The position numbers and the translations under genes were made by a program. Under the pieces are notes generated by a model. That model made no database searches. It was not told the DNA's origin and was given only the letters and a program-made list of their open reading frames with translations. A DNA stretch of 64,000 nucleotides from Symbiodinium natans (Eukaryota; Sar; Dinophyceae; Suessiales; Symbiodiniaceae), in assembly GCA_905221605.1 (NCBI GenBank), contig CAJNDS010002324.1:184501-248500 (forward strand), in the 5' to 3' direction. Numbering within the stretch: position 1 is the first letter of the stretch; every line of letters starts with the position of its first letter. Below are positions 1 through 12,415 of this stretch, in pieces.

Positions 1-97
1 TTTGAAGAGCATGTCGCCGAGGTGGCTATAAACTGAATCTTCGGAAGTGAAGTCGTGTGTCTCTTCTTCGTAACACGTTCCCCTTGTTCAGAAGTTC

Positions 98-1090
98 TCA
101 TACGTGCCGTACAAAACCACAGGAGCTGAGCGAGCAAAGTTGGGCCTGTGAGGCTGTGTCCTTGGTCATGATGGCCTTCGCGGGGGCTTGGAGCAGACTC
201 CCCACTCCGTAGTGCCTGGCTGCCGGGCCGACGTAGCAGAGGAAAACCACCGGCAGCCACCAGATCCAGCGAACCAGCAAGTTCGCGAACCCCAACCACA
301 AGATGGCAACTAAGACTTCGAGCCACCTCCACAGCCTGAGGAGCCACGTGTTCTTCGCAAAGGCTAGGCTCACCAGCTGCTTGGCACCCTGCTCGAAGGG
401 GTCCTGCGCAGCCTCCTCCGCTGGCGCACCCAGCCGTGCGCTTTGTCGCTTCTGCATCCACTTGGCTGCCAGAATCTCCAGACGAATGGCTACAACTGCC
501 GCACTGACAGCGGAGACCAATGCAACCCATGTGAGCCAGTCGGACAGGGTGTTGGCAATCACATCCTCGAACGTGATGCGGGATTGCAAGAACTCCTTCA
601 TGCCAAGATGAATGGCTCTCCCTTTTTCACAGGCAGTTCTCACGCCGGACAGACCAAACCCCACGATAAAAAGCGCGACCCCAAAACCCACGGCCAGACC
701 GGCGCCTGCGAGAGCGAAATGTCCACCTACAACGAGTGAGTGCAATTTCGAGCACGGAATGCGCACGGGACGCCGGAGAAAGTACCGTCGCGAAGCCAAA
801 TGCCACGCTTCGAGACGTGCGGCGTGCTCACGGGACTTTCAGAAATGATGCCCGGCCAAGAATGTGCTAGTTATGCACTTCACGAGGAGCATGCAAGGAA
901 AGAGCTCCGTGTCGAGCACGCAGATCCCCTTGTAAGGACACACGAAGCGAACCCATCCAACACCCCCAACAAGCAGGAGCGTACGTCCCATGTTTTCGCA
1001 ACACGGAGCCACCCAAGCCTCAAAAGGGTGCAATCTTGGGCGTTTATACGTAACCAGCCACCCTGGAATCCCGTAGTCAAAGCCCACCTG
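98..1090 (-). CDS. Multi-span membrane protein, duplicate copy A (unrecognised family)
   Basis: I do not recognise the family. The main exon (stop at 98, open to about 730) encodes hydrophobic segments around VALFIVGFGLSG, SDWLTWVALVSAVSAAVVAI and LVAILWLGFANLLVRWIWWLP, separated by charged loops (ILAAKWMQKRQSARLG). This suggests an integral membrane protein with about three or four spans. A second probable exon lies upstream on the same strand (about 839-1089) and has its own hydrophobic stretch (RTLLLVGGVGWVRFV). A plausible acceptor ('tctcgcag') sits at about 710 and a GC donor lies in the upstream exon, but the junction is not certain. Compared with the copy at 17477-18509, this copy has one C fewer in a C tract near 670 and four extra bases near the stop. 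The two copies therefore cannot both be intact under one splice model. The ankyrin gene follows on the same strand. Confidence 0.55.
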
Positions 1091-1193
1091 TAGGTGAAAG
1101 CTGCGCGCCCGGCGTTGAACAACTACTAGTATCGCAACCTAGCCCTCTTTACTCTTCACGTTAGAACCCCTTAGCAACCTTAGCGTCGCCAGG

Positions 1194-2920
1194 TTACTTG
1201 GGGAAAAAGAGCGAGAGAACGATCCATGATGTCATGAAGCCTGTCTCTTGTTGCCCGTCCTTGGCTTCGGGATCCTTCAGCCGGTCCACGAGTGCGCCAA
1301 AGATGTCAGCCCAACTGGGGCGCCCGCCACAGCCGTCAAGCCAGAGTTGCACATCCGTCTTCGACAAATCCTCCGGCTTTGAGCACTGCAAGTCCACCGC
1401 AGCCTCCTTCCAGGCTTGGACTTCGGCCAGGTTGAGATTGCAAACTGTGTCGACCAGGAAGCGGCATTCCAATTCAACTTTCAAGCCGTCTGTGTCAGCA
1501 GCACTTGCTTCATCGGGCCATTGCGTCAGGAGGAGTTGGATGACCTGAACGAGGCGACCTGTGGCTGCTATGTGCAAAGGAGTCTCGCCCCACTTGTTAG
1601 CAACCTTGAGGCCATCAGGCCATTGCTGGGCAAGCAAACGAACTATCTCGATGTTGCCATGACTGGCTGCTGTGTGCAAAGGAGTCCAGCCGCCATCGTC
1701 CGCAAGCTTGAGGCCGTCGGGCCATTGCTGGGCAAGGAAACGAACTATCTCGATGTTGTCATGACTGGCTGCTATGTGCACAGGAGTCCCGCCCCAGTCG
1801 TTAGTAACCTTGAGGCAATCAGGCCATTGCTGGGCAAGGAAACGAACTATCTCGATGTTGTCATGACTGGCTGCTATGTGCACAGGAGTCCCGCCCCTGA
1901 CGTCAGCAAGCTTGAGGCCATCAGGCCATTGCTGGGCAAGGAAAAGAACAATCTCGGTGTAGTCACGCCTGGCTGCTATGTGCAAAGGAGTCTCGCCGTC
2001 ATCGTCCGCAAGCTTGAGGCCGTCGGGCCATTGCTGGGCAAGGAAACGAACGATCTCGATGTTGCCATGACTGGCTGCTATGTGCAAAGGAGTCTGGCCC
2101 CAGACGTTAGCAACCTTGAGGCCATTAGGCCATTGCTGGGCAAGGAAAAGAGAGATCTCGGTGTTGTTACTTTCGGCTGCATTGTGCAAAGGAGTCTCGC
2201 CCCAGTCGTCAGCAAGCTTGAGGCCATCAGGCCATTGCTGGGCAACGAAAAGAACGATCTCGGTGTTGCCATGTCTGGCTGCAGCGTGCAGAAGTGTACC
2301 GCCCCAACGGTCCGCAACCGTGAGGCCCTCGGGCCACTGCAGCAGGAGGAACCGAACAAGCTCCATGCTACCATTCCAGGCTGCGTTGTGCAAAGGAGTC
2401 ACGTGGTTCAAATCCGCAAGCTTGAGTCCGTCGGGCCACTGGTCTAACAGAAGCTTCACGAGCTCGATGCTGCCGCTGCTGCAAGCGAGGTGCAACGGCA
2501 CCTGGTCCCAACCGTCCGTGGCTTGCACACCCTCTGGCCAGGCAGTGAGTAGTAACCGCACGACAGCGACATCTCCCTGCAAGCTGGCTTCATGCAGCAG
2601 AGTGGACTTCTCCCCATACTCATCGAAGAACACCATGTCGTTGGCGCCAGTGAAGCTGCCACTGGCCAGAAGCCTGCCCGGGCGAATTTAAAGAGTTTCG
2701 GGCTTTTGGGGCCTGGGCTGATCAACAACAAGCCATAAGCCAGAACGTCTATTCGGTCTATCGCAAGTCGAAAACCCACCGCCACCACTATGCCAAGACC
2801 AAAAGCCCGTAGCCTCTGAACTGCTTGTGCATCGCCGGCGCTCACGGCTGCAAAGAGCTCGTCCTTGGGCCCGGCTGACGCGGCCAAGCTGCAGAGCCAT
2901 AGCACAGGCCAGCGATACAT
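1194..2920 (-). CDS. Ankyrin-repeat protein with signal peptide, duplicate copy A
   Basis: There are two exons, 2814-2920 and 1194-2673. The intron has a GC donor (2813-2812) and an AG acceptor (2675-2674), and joining restores the ankyrin helix '..AVQRLLASGSF..'. The predicted protein is about 528 residues. Residues 1-18 (MYRWPVLWLCSLAASAGP) look like a signal peptide or anchor, followed by a partial repeat (KDELFAAVSAGD) and 11 ankyrin repeats with TPLHIAA and IVRFLAQQWPDGLKLA signatures. A C-terminal domain of about 90 residues (DLSKTDVQLWLDGCGGRPSW) is unrecognised, and the chain ends in WIVLSLFFPK. Ankyrin repeats bind proteins, but the partner is unknown. The start was chosen at the ATG at 2920 because it precedes the hydrophobic leader. 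The near-copy at 18605-20949 has six more repeats. The plus-strand open frame at 1416-2447 is an antisense shadow. Confidence 0.88.
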
Positions 2921-2959
2921 CTTTCCGGTACACTCTACTACCCTACGGACTCTAGACAA

Positions 2960-4715
2960 GTTACATCATGATTATAACGTCTGAATGTGGTGCTGCTGCG
3001 CAGTTCGCAGCAAAAGGCCGGCGTGCCTCGAGACGTGCCTCGAGCAGAAGGGCTTTGACACGAGGCGGGTGCCATTCCGAATGTCTTACAGGTCCCATGG
3101 GGCCTGGGACTTGGGGGGGCCTTGCGGCGGCAAGGTGCTCCCGTACAATACTCCCCGAAGACGAGGTCGGAGCCGAACATTTCGTGCTGCGAGCTCTCCG
3201 CGTCTCGGCCTCGCGCGGATCCAAGCGAAGCGTATTCAGCCCAGGGCCAGTCGAGGTGTTTCGGGTTTTCAGGTGATGGCCGCAAGCTAAGTTCCTTCAG
3301 GTTGGCGGCCGGAGTTCATGCTCTGGTTTGCTTAGATATGGATGATTTGGAAGTCTTTGGGGCGTGGAAGCCTGCCCCAAAAGCCCGACGCCGCACTACG
3401 GATGCGACATTTTCAGGAAAGCTCGGGACTTCAGTACGGGGCGCAGGGGGAGTCCCTTTCGAGCCTTGCGCCCTCATCATTGCCGGAAACCCCCCCCCCA
3501 AACTCCGAAAGCCCTCTGAAATTGAATGAACCCAAAATTGCCTCACCCCAGCCCGAAGACCTCCAAACCCTGAGCCCTGGACCCGCCGGGCTGAGCTTTC
3601 CGCCACTCCTGCGGGTCTGCTCAACTACCAGTTGCCCCCCCCCTCCCCTCCCCTTGCACAAGCTTACCTCAGTGGAAGATAGTGGTTCAAGATCTGCTTC
3701 ATAGGGCTCACCGGCCATGTCAGGGCATGAACGGTAGGCATTGGACATTTTCGCAGTCGCAGGAAACATGCCTCGACAAGTGCTGAGTTCGAGCCCCCGA
3801 CACTGTTGTGGCAGCCCTAAACCCTAAACCCCTAAGTCCCAAACCATGACCCCTAAACACCTAAACACCTGAACCCTAAACCCCTAAAGCCTGAAATCTA
3901 CTTAAGTACTTAAAGTTCTGAGGAGTCCGGAGGGAAACTGCCCGCATCTCGCCTTGAGCAGCAGGCGGACCACCTCCTGGTGGGCCTGGGTGGATGTGAG
4001 AGATTCGGGGGAGGGCTCAGGCTTTAGGGAACGGGGTTGTGTCGTAAAAGAGCGCCAACCCTAAACCCAAAACGTTCCCCCCCCCCCGCCCCAACCCGCC
4101 AAAGCCTAAAAGCACCAACATCCCCAAACCCTAAACCCTAAACCCTAAACCCTAAAGCTCTTAAGAGCCCCTTTGAGGACCTAAACCCCCCCCTGTTAAG
4201 GGCCCCAAAAGCCAAGGAAACCCGAGCTGCCAACGCCCAGGGCGTTCCACTCACGAGGTTCCTCGGAGCTGGAAGGGCTTGGGGCTTGGGGTTTGGGGCT
4301 TATAGGGTTTAGGATTTAGGGTTTAGGGTTGAGGGAGTAATTCGGGTTTAGGGTTTGGACATAAGGTGTAGGGTTGACATCGGTTGGCAAGCTGATGTGT
4401 GCTCTCCCTTTCGCAACCTTGGCCACATGAACCCTATAATTGGGATAGCCCTAAGCCCTATTACTATGAGAACTTCTAAGGTTCATGTAGTCCTAAGTTC
4501 GCTGCCCGATGCCCCCAAGCCCTGGGGAGTGAAAACAAGATTGGTAACTCACCTTCTCTCCTAACAAAGGCCTCGCTGAAAGGCGTCCACCTGAATCGCC
4601 CTAACAAACTCTGGGCCGATGGCTTCAAACCCCGAAGCCTCCACCCGGCCCTAAACCCCGACTGCCTGTGTCCAGCGCAGGCGCAAGCTGAGCGCCGACG
4701 CTGCGCAGCCTGCAA
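2960..4715. other. Gene-free DNA of duplication copy A
   Basis: I see no supportable gene here. The stretch holds scattered CCCTAAA-type heptamers, including a short array at 4127-4158 (about four and a half units), C-rich runs (3491-3499, 4078-4087) and the reverse phase (TTTAGGG/TTTGGGG) from 4290 to 4370. The open frames of 70-135 codons here have low-complexity composition, differ between the two duplicate copies through indels, and show no splice logic. Confidence 0.6.
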
Positions 4716-5074
4716 CATTGGGGTGTTGGATCTGTTTGAGCGCTTACCGGCCATTGTCAGGGCATGGAACGGCAGACATTGCAGAATCTTTGCAGTCTTG
4801 TGAGTCACAGGAAACATGCCTCGACAAGAGCCGAGGTCAAGCCCCGATGTCCTGGGCGGATGTGAGAGATTCGGGGGAGGGCTCAGGCTTTAGGGAACGG
4901 GGGCGAGATGAGCAGCACGCGGACCACCTCCTGGTGGCCTGGGAGGATGTGCGAGGCTCTGGAGAAGGTCCAGGTTGTGTGGTTTGGGGTTGGAGGTTTC
5001 AGGGTGTCTAAAGCTTGCGCCTCTTTGAGGAAACATTCAGTTTCAGATACAGCATGAACCTTAATCCCTAAACC

Positions 5075-5105
5075 CAAAACGCCCCCCCCCCCCCCCCCCC
5101 CCCCC
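5075..5105. repeat. Poly-C tract
   Basis: A run of more than 20 cytosines, preceded by a degenerate CCCTAAA unit. Similar tracts occur at about 5571-5602, 5707-5728, 6287-6311, 7371-7383, 21980-21996, 22087-22096 and 23489-23505. G runs on the plus strand are at 9730-9743, 11935-11953, 32119-32143, 32190-32202 and 34856-34870. Confidence 0.9.
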
Positions 5106-5567
5106 TGCGGAGATGGGAGTCCGGCATTGAGCAAGCAGATTCCCCCCCTCTCCGCCCCCTCAAACCCTGCCAAATCCTAAAAGCCGGAAGCCCCCCAAAA
5201 TCCTAGAGCCCTTAAAGCCCTCAACATTAAAGCCCTGAAAGCCTTCAAGCTTGTAAAGCCCCTTTCAGACCCGAAAGTCTCCCCCAAGCCCCAAAAGAAC
5301 TACCCTCGACCCAAGCCCAGGGGCTTGTCGAGCTGCCAAGGCCAAGGGCGTTCCATTCAGTGCGGTTCCTCGGAGGTGGAAGGGGGTTTGGGGCTTATGG
5401 GGTTTGGGGTTTGGGGTTTGGGGTTTGGGGTTTAGGGTTTAAGGTTTAGGGAAACAAGGTCTAGGGCTTGATGTGCGCTATCCCTTTCCCAGCCTGGGCC
5501 AAATGAACCCAATATTTGGGATAACCCTAAACCCTGTTACTATTATTGTTGCTATTATTGAGCAAGC

Positions 5568-5602
<35 letters not shown>

Positions 5603-7399
5603 TTCGCCTACCCCACCCCCCCAACCCTCCAACCCCCCAAACCCTACCAAATCCGGAAGCCACCGCCCTTAAAGCAAAGCTCTTCAAGCCACTTTCAGAC
5701 CCGAAAGCCCCCCCCCCCCCCCCCCCCCTCCAAAGCCCGAAAGAACTGCCCTCGGGCCAAGGAAGCCCGCCCGAAAGAACTGCCCTCGGGCCAAGGAAGC
5801 CCGGGGCCAGTGTCGAGCTGCCAAGGTCAAGGGCGTTCCATTCACCGCGGTTCCTCGGAGGTGGAAGGGAAGGGTTTGGGGTTTGGGGGTTTAGAGTTTA
5901 TGGTTTGAGGTTTAGGGTTTAGGGAGTAGGGCTTAAGGTTTAGGAAATAAGGTGTAGGGTTGACATCCATGGGCAAGCTGATGTTTGTTATCCCTTTCGC
6001 AACCTTGGCCAATGAACTCTAAACCCTATTACTATGAGAACTTCTCGGGTTCATGCAGCTGCCGATGCTCCCAAGCCCTGAAATTGAAAACAACAAAAGC
6101 CTCACTGAAAGCCTAGCACCGAACGACCGGGAGTGAAAACAAGATTGGAACCCACCTTCTGACCCGACACAGGCTTGGCTGAAAGGCGTCCACCTGACCC
6201 GCCCTAACACCAAGCAACCCCGCAAACACCTAACATAACGTTCATAAGGTCCGCCCCGAAACCCCAACAAAGCAACTCGAAACCTGCCCCCCCCCCCCCC
6301 CCCCCCCCCCCACCGACAACATGCAGACAGACCCAAACAGACATAGCCATGCTTACAGAAGCCTGAGCCCAGGAAACTCCAAGCCTTCAGCACGGAGGAA
6401 ATCCACCCCTCCAAGATCCTTAGCCATGCCACCCTCTGCCTTGTGCACCCCCTCAAAAACGGTGAAAGACGTTCAGAGGCCCCGACTCGACTTCGGGGCG
6501 GGCGTTTGCAGATCGCCAGAGCGGCGGCCCTGTCGTCTTCCGTTGAGGATGGCGGGCTTCGGGGTTGTAGGGGGGTTTCCTAGGTCCACGGTGCAGGAGT
6601 TTGGGAGCTTAGGGTTCTGGGTCGCGGGACCTAATGCAATGTTCAGCAGATGCCGGCACAAATAAACCGACACTCAACACCAGATGCCACAAAATGCACA
6701 AGAAAGTTCGCGACTTCCGTGACGCGGGCTCCTGATACTTTGAGAATCATGGGTATAAGACCTACTAGTGTTAAACGCAGGCTTACTTTATTCGCCCTGC
6801 TTATAAGAGCTCCAAGTACCCCAAACCCGTACACCCTTGACTTTAACCCCTCCCTATAAATCCTCAACCCTTGCACACTTCTCTCGAAAGGACCCTTGGG
6901 CCTCCGAGCAAGGCGGAGTCGCACACAAGCGGCGGACCTGGAGTTGCACGCGTTTCTGCTTCCGAAAGGAGGGCTGATGAAGGGTTTATTTTGGGGTTTA
7001 TAGGGCGTGTGTGTGTGTGTGTGTGTGTTCGTTCAAAGCAACCTTGTAAAGCATTTACTGAGGGAGTATAGCGAGTTGAGGAGCTCAGGTCTGTTTAGGG
7101 CTGCATTTGGGGCTTCGTCGGAGTTGGGCGTTTCGGAGAATGGGCGTTTACGTGGGCTGAGGGGGGGGGGGAGCTCCGGCATTGAGACTGCCCAGCAAAA
7201 CTCATGCGGGGCAATGCCTCCTCCATGCAGCATGGGACGTGCACGCGCCCAACCCTCTCTAAACCTGGAACCCCTGGCTCGTCTCCTGAGATTTTGCGGT
7301 TTGTGGAAGGCCTTCTGCGGGCGCGAAATGATGGGTTCAAGCCGAACCCAACAAAGGTCCCGAAATCCACCCCCCCCCCCCCTTATTCTACAGATGGGA

Positions 7400-7484
7400 G
7401 GGTTTAGGGTCTATAGGGTTTAGGGTTTAGGGTTTAGGGTTTAGGGTTTAGGGTTTAGGGTGTAGGGTTTAGGGTTTAGGGTTT
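7400..7484 (+). repeat. TTTAGGG array (about 11 units)
   Basis: A near-perfect head-to-tail run of TTTAGGG with one TGTAGGG and one CTATAGGG variant. It is internal and not followed by a chromosome end in this window. Confidence 0.9.
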
Positions 7485-8447
7485 ACCCTTTCAAGCTTGC
7501 CCTGAAGGTCCGGGGGTACATCCGGCCTTGCAAGAATCCCCCTCTGGGAAACCTGCATGTTTTGTAGGGGACGCTACAGAACCCAAGACCACCAAGACCC
7601 CAAGGCCCCCAGAAGCACCCCTTTCAAGGATTGCAGATTTTTTCACGAAGACGTTGGGCCGTTCAGCAATTGCCTGCCGTCGAGGACCGACACAATAATC
7701 GACCCGACGCCAGATGCAAGAACATGTGCAGGAACGTTCGAGACTTCGGTGATGCGCGCTCTTGTGAATCCTCAGGCCCCAAACCCTATAAACGTTCACA
7801 TCATCCTAAGCCCTACCGCCGAATCGACAAAACAAACAAACCCTGCCGCCCTAAACCCTCAAGCCTTAAACTACTCCCCCAATGAAGCCCCCAATCCTAA
7901 ACCGAAAGCTGTAAACTCCGAATGTGAAACCCCAACCCCCAATCTGTAACCCACAAGAACCGTACGAAGAGGGTTTAGGGGTTTAGAAGGTTTAGGGTTT
8001 AGGGTTTAGGGGTTCAGCAGGTTTAGGGTTTATAGGGTTTAAAGGGTTTATAGAGGGTTTAGGGGTTTAGGAGGTGTAGAAGGTTTAGGGTTCAGGGGGT
8101 TTAGGGGTTTAGAGGGTTTAGGGGGTTTATGGGTTTAGGGGGTTTAGAGGGTTCAGAGGGTTCAGGGGTTTAGAGGGTTAGTGGGGTTTAGAGGGTTTAG
8201 AAGGTTCAGGGTTTAGGGTTGTTTCAGAGGGTTTGTAGGTTTTAGAGGGTTTCGGGTTTAGGGGCTTAGGGCTTATAGGGTTGAGAGGGTTTAGAAGGTT
8301 TAGAGGGTGTAGAGGGTTTGTAGGGTTCAGGGGTTAGGGTGCAAGGCGACACCCCGAAAGCTGCTTCAAACCTGACCGAGCCGAGGGAGGGGCCGTGTTG
8401 AGGCATCGCGACCTCGCCGCCATGACTGCCACGACCTCGCCATGACC

Positions 8448-8512
8448 AAACCCTAAACCCTAAACCCTTGACCCTAAACCCTAAACCCTAAACCCTAAAC
8501 CCTAAACCCTGG
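8448..8512. repeat. CCCTAAA array (about 8 units)
   Basis: A run of CCCTAAA with a few substituted units, in opposite phase to the array at 7400. Confidence 0.85.
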
Positions 8513-8698
8513 ACCCTGGACCCTTGAGCCTGAAGCTGAATTTGAAGCGTTGAGGGTTTGAGCCCCTTGGGATTTCAAGGGTCTGGGGTCGCAGGACTCG
8601 TCTCAGGCTCTCGCGGAATAGGAGGCTTTGGAAAGGGCTGAAGGACCCGGGGCGCGCCGAAGGTTCGTGACCTTTACGGTTTCGTTGGGCTCAGGGGT

Positions 8699-8810
8699 TT
8701 ACATGGGTGGCGGTCAAAATCATCCCTTTTGGGGTACCCTAAAGATTAGGTGCCGTATTATAGTCGGGATCCAAAAAGGGGACCATAATTTTGACAGCCA
8801 CCCACGTGTA
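8699..8810. mobile_element. Fold-back (MITE-like) element, about 112 bp
   Basis: The left end (TACATGGGTGGCGGTCAAAA from 8700) is the inverted complement of the right end (TTTTGACAGCCACCCACGTG up to about 8809). The complementarity continues inward, with gaps, for about 40 bases on each arm (the left CCCTTTTGGGGTACCC against the right GGGATCCAAAAAGGGG). The paralogous block at 11820-12120 lacks this palindrome at the matching place and has only heptamers there, so it behaves like an empty site. There is no coding capacity, and I see no clear target-site duplication. Confidence 0.55.
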
Positions 8811-10060
8811 GGGGAGGGTTTAATCGGCTTCAGGATCTCATTTAGCGAAGGGGGCCTGGTGCCTTGCGAAGGGGTTGCCGGGGTTGCACCAGGATCTCCC
8901 ATCACTGAGAGGGCCCCAGTTTGAGCTATGACAGCTCATCCGCAAAAGCCTCTCTGGACTCTTGACTACAAACCCAAACCCTCCTTAACCCACAAGAAAG
9001 GCGCCCTAAACCCTGAACACCTCCCCCCCCTGTAGGTTTCGGGTTTAGGGTTTGGGGTTTGGGGTTTAGGGTTTAGCGTTTAGGGTTTAGGGTTGAGGTT
9101 TGATAAGCCCAATCAACCTTATGTCGAAGCCCTACAACCGAAACAACAACAACAACAATAAGAAAGCTTGCCGCTCTAAGCCCAAGCCCTCATGAACACC
9201 GCAGTCCTAAACCAAAAGCTGGAAAGCCCAGATTCGAACCCCCACTCCCAATCAACAACCAGAAAAAAACCACACAAACTTTCCAAAAAAGCACTCAGCC
9301 ATTCACGTCGAGCTTGAGACTTGCGCACAGCTCTTAACCTTGCTGCCCTAACCCGCAGCCCCGTCCCAAAACCCCAAATATGCCCCACAAAACCCGCACG
9401 AGGCTTCTGAGAAGCACTCAAGCTTGACGCTGAACCGCCCTAGTCTTAGCCCGAATCAAGGACCCCTTGAAACCCCAAACACTAAACTCCGAACTGGAAG
9501 ACCAAGGACTTTCATGAGAAGATTTTGATTGCGAGGATCGAAAGAAACAGCGACAATCGCAAGTTTGATGAGCGACAAGCTGCACAAAGGAACACCTTTG
9601 ATGTATCTTCAAGTCAAGTTCCTCGTGGGCAGAACAAAGATTATGAACAGCAGCAGGGAAATTCCTCAGACTTCGATCTAGAGAGGGCTTAAGGGATTTG
9701 ATCGTAAGTTTCAAGGTTTGCGGCTGACAGGGGGGGGGGGGGGCTACTTCAGTAAACTAAGGTTGTGCCCTCAAAGCGGCAACCTGAATGAACTCCAACA
9801 AATGCATTGGCATAACCATATCCTGGAATCCCAACACTCCGTGGAGCTCTTTGTTTATGAGGGTTTAGGGTTTTCAGGGATGGGGTAGGCCAGGGACGCT
9901 GTTAAAAACGGGCGTAACAGAACGATCCGGACATCCAAAGCGTGCGCCAACCTATGGCTGGCCTCGATACCGCGCCATCTCGAACCCTTAAGCAACCGAT
10001 TCAAGAGACTTGCCTTGAACGAACTGGACACAACAAAGTGTATGATAATGCAAGATCATG

Positions 10061-10080
10061 TGTATATATATATATATACA
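10061..10080. repeat. TA microsatellite
   Basis: A short run of alternating TA flanked by TGTG and CATG. Confidence 0.85.
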
Positions 10081-12305
10081 TGTGCATATCCATATTTATA
10101 TCCCCTGATCCCTTGAACGCCAGATCTGAAACCCTACACCTTCAAAAAAAGGTCACGGCGTCTTCGAAGACCAGAAACACTTTCTCAACCCAGATGGCCT
10201 GGGCAGGCGCCCCATGGCTGCGCTGTGCTGGGCATCCAGCCTGGGAGCAAAACAAATTTCGGGGGTAAAGGGTTTGGGGTTTAGGGTTTAGGGCTCGGGA
10301 ACTGCCTGAAAAAAGTCAAGAAAATGCACAGCCTTGACGCCCTCAACCCTGAACCTTAAGTCCTGGCTCTTTGAGGCCTTGTGCCTGCTGCCATGTTCAT
10401 GCCTTCAATGCTGCAAAGCACGCCTTTAGATACGAACAGCCCTAACGCCGAACCATCACGAAGACGCACATCGCAATGTTCAGGAAAGGCCCCCCTCCCC
10501 CTTCCACTCCACCCGAAGGAAACCCACCCCCAGAGACCAACAGCTCAATCAAGCCTAATCCTAACGCAGCATGATGTTCAGGCTGCCTTAGTCACGGAGG
10601 GTCCCTTTCGAATCCTTGCGCCTTCAACCCCTCGCGCCTTCAACCCCTCAAGAACCCAAGCCAGAAGCTTTCCTGAACCACATGAACCCTAAACCTTCCC
10701 GTCCGAAGCCGTAACACCTTGAACCACGCCTTCATGAAGCCCCTTTGTGAAAGCCCAAGCAAACCCCGAACAACATCCCTAAACTCTGAACCCGAAGCCC
10801 CGAAAAACCCTGCAGCCAGTGGTGAAACCCACAAGCCATTCAAAAGACCCTACTTGGAGCTTCATCGGTAAGTCTTAGACTTATTTGGTCGCCCAGTAGC
10901 CATATGATCATCAGGGCACACTTTTCCTTTTTCATTTGGGCTACCAAGCCTTGTAGGGTTTCATGTCTTATGACCCGACTTATGGCCCTACCCTCAAGTA
11001 CCCGAAGGCCCTAAGGATCCTGAACCCCTTAAACGCCCTCCCTAAACCCTCAACGTAGCCCTGAAACTCTACCTGACAGCATCCAATGAAGCCCCAAGCA
11101 CGGCGCCGTCGGGCTCGCCCCCATCCCAGGTGAGCGCAAGGGGACGGACCTGGAGTTGAACGGGTGGGGAGCCGGGGAAGGTTAGGGTTTAGGGCGTAGA
11201 GGGCTTTCGGGTTTATAGGGTTTATATAGGGTTTATGGGGTTTATAGGATTTGTAGGGTTCATGGGGTTTATAGGGTGTTTTCAAAGCAGCGTTGTAAGC
11301 GCTTCGGCAGTTCAGGGAGTTGAGGGCGTTGAGGGGTTCGGGAGTTCAGGCCTGCATGTGGGGCTTCGCCGGCTTGGAAGTTGACCAGCCGAGAAGTTGC
11401 TTCGGAGAATGGTCGTTTATAGGCGGGGATCGGGATGTGGGGTCATTGCCTCCTCTAGCACCCGGCCCCCCTAAAACCTGGAAGCCCCGACGCGTGTCCT
11501 GAGAAGCTTCCGCTTCGGCGCTGATACCCGTAAACATGAAGCCCCAAAACAACTGAATACCCCTAAACATGAAGCCCCAAAACAACTTAATACCCCTAAA
11601 CATGAACCCCTAAATCCTAAAAGCTCTTGTTGGGCTTGTGGGGGCGCCTCGGAAACCCAGAAAGGGCTTTGCTTCATGGAGCTTGGGGGCTCTCACGATC
11701 TTGCGATGCGCGCCGCGCAGCTCCCCTGGTAGCCGAAACCCTAAAGAGTGTACCCTAAAAACCCTGTACCCTAAGCAAACCCCAAACCCTAAACCCTAAA
11801 CCCTTGACCCTTGAACCTCAAGCTGAATTTGAAGCGTTGAGGGTTTGAGCCTCTTGGGATTTCGGGAGTTTTGGGGCTGCAGGATTCGTTTCAGGCTCTC
11901 GCGGAATAGGAGGCTTCGAAAGGGCTAAAGGACGGGGGGGGGGGGGGGGGGGGCGACGGTTCGCGACGTTTAGGGTTACACTGGGTTTAGGGTTTAGGGT
12001 ACTTTTAGTCTTCAGGATTTCACTTAGGGAAGAGGGTTGACCTGTGAAGGGGTCGCCGGGTTGCGCCGGGAGCCCCCCACCCCCCACCACCGAGATGGCC
12101 CAAGCTGAAGCTATGAGAGCTCAACCAAACCCTCCTTAACCCACAAAAAAGGCCTCAACGCCCTAAACCCCGAAGCCCCCCCCCCCCCCCCAAAAAAAAA
12201 AAAAAAAACAGCCCTAAACCTCCAAACCCTGAGCCCTGGAGCCAACAAAAGATGCTGAAGCCTTCTGTCCCCAAGCGGAAAGATGGACAGAGGCAGTTCG
12301 GGCAC

Positions 12306-12415
12306 ACCCTAAACCCTAAACCCTAAACCCTAAACCCTAAACCCTAAACCCTAAAACCTAAACCCTAAACCCTAAACCCTAAACCCTAAACCCTAAACCC
12401 TAAACCCTAAACCCT
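12306..12415. repeat. CCCTAAA array (about 16 units)
   Basis: An almost perfect run of CCCTAAA with one unit carrying an extra A (12350-12358). It marks the boundary between the repeat mosaic and the minus-strand gene block that follows. Confidence 0.95.

Larger units (their letters stand above)
1..4715. repeat. Segmental duplication, copy A (left)
   Basis: This block is nearly identical to 17391-22990 in the same orientation. The match starts at the window edge (the sequence 'agcatgtcgccgaggtgg' near base 8 and near 17398), so it probably begins outside the window. It covers a membrane-protein gene, an ankyrin gene and 1.7 kb of gene-free DNA. The copies differ by point changes, by about six ankyrin repeats that are extra in the right copy, and by small indels after about 2950. 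From about 4050 on, similarity is patchy because heptamer and poly-C stretches have changed length. The last clear homology is the block around 4610-4710, which matches 22890-22985. Confidence 0.9.

Noticed and set aside
1416-2447. 343-codon plus-strand open frame (and 559 codons at 18797-20476)
   Set aside because: Exactly antisense to the ankyrin arrays; the repeat period keeps the opposite frame open. The minus strand has ankyrin signatures and a fixed intron.
8628-8924. 98-codon plus-strand open frame
   Set aside because: Runs through the fold-back element and degenerate heptamers; not open in the paralogous block at 11820-12120.
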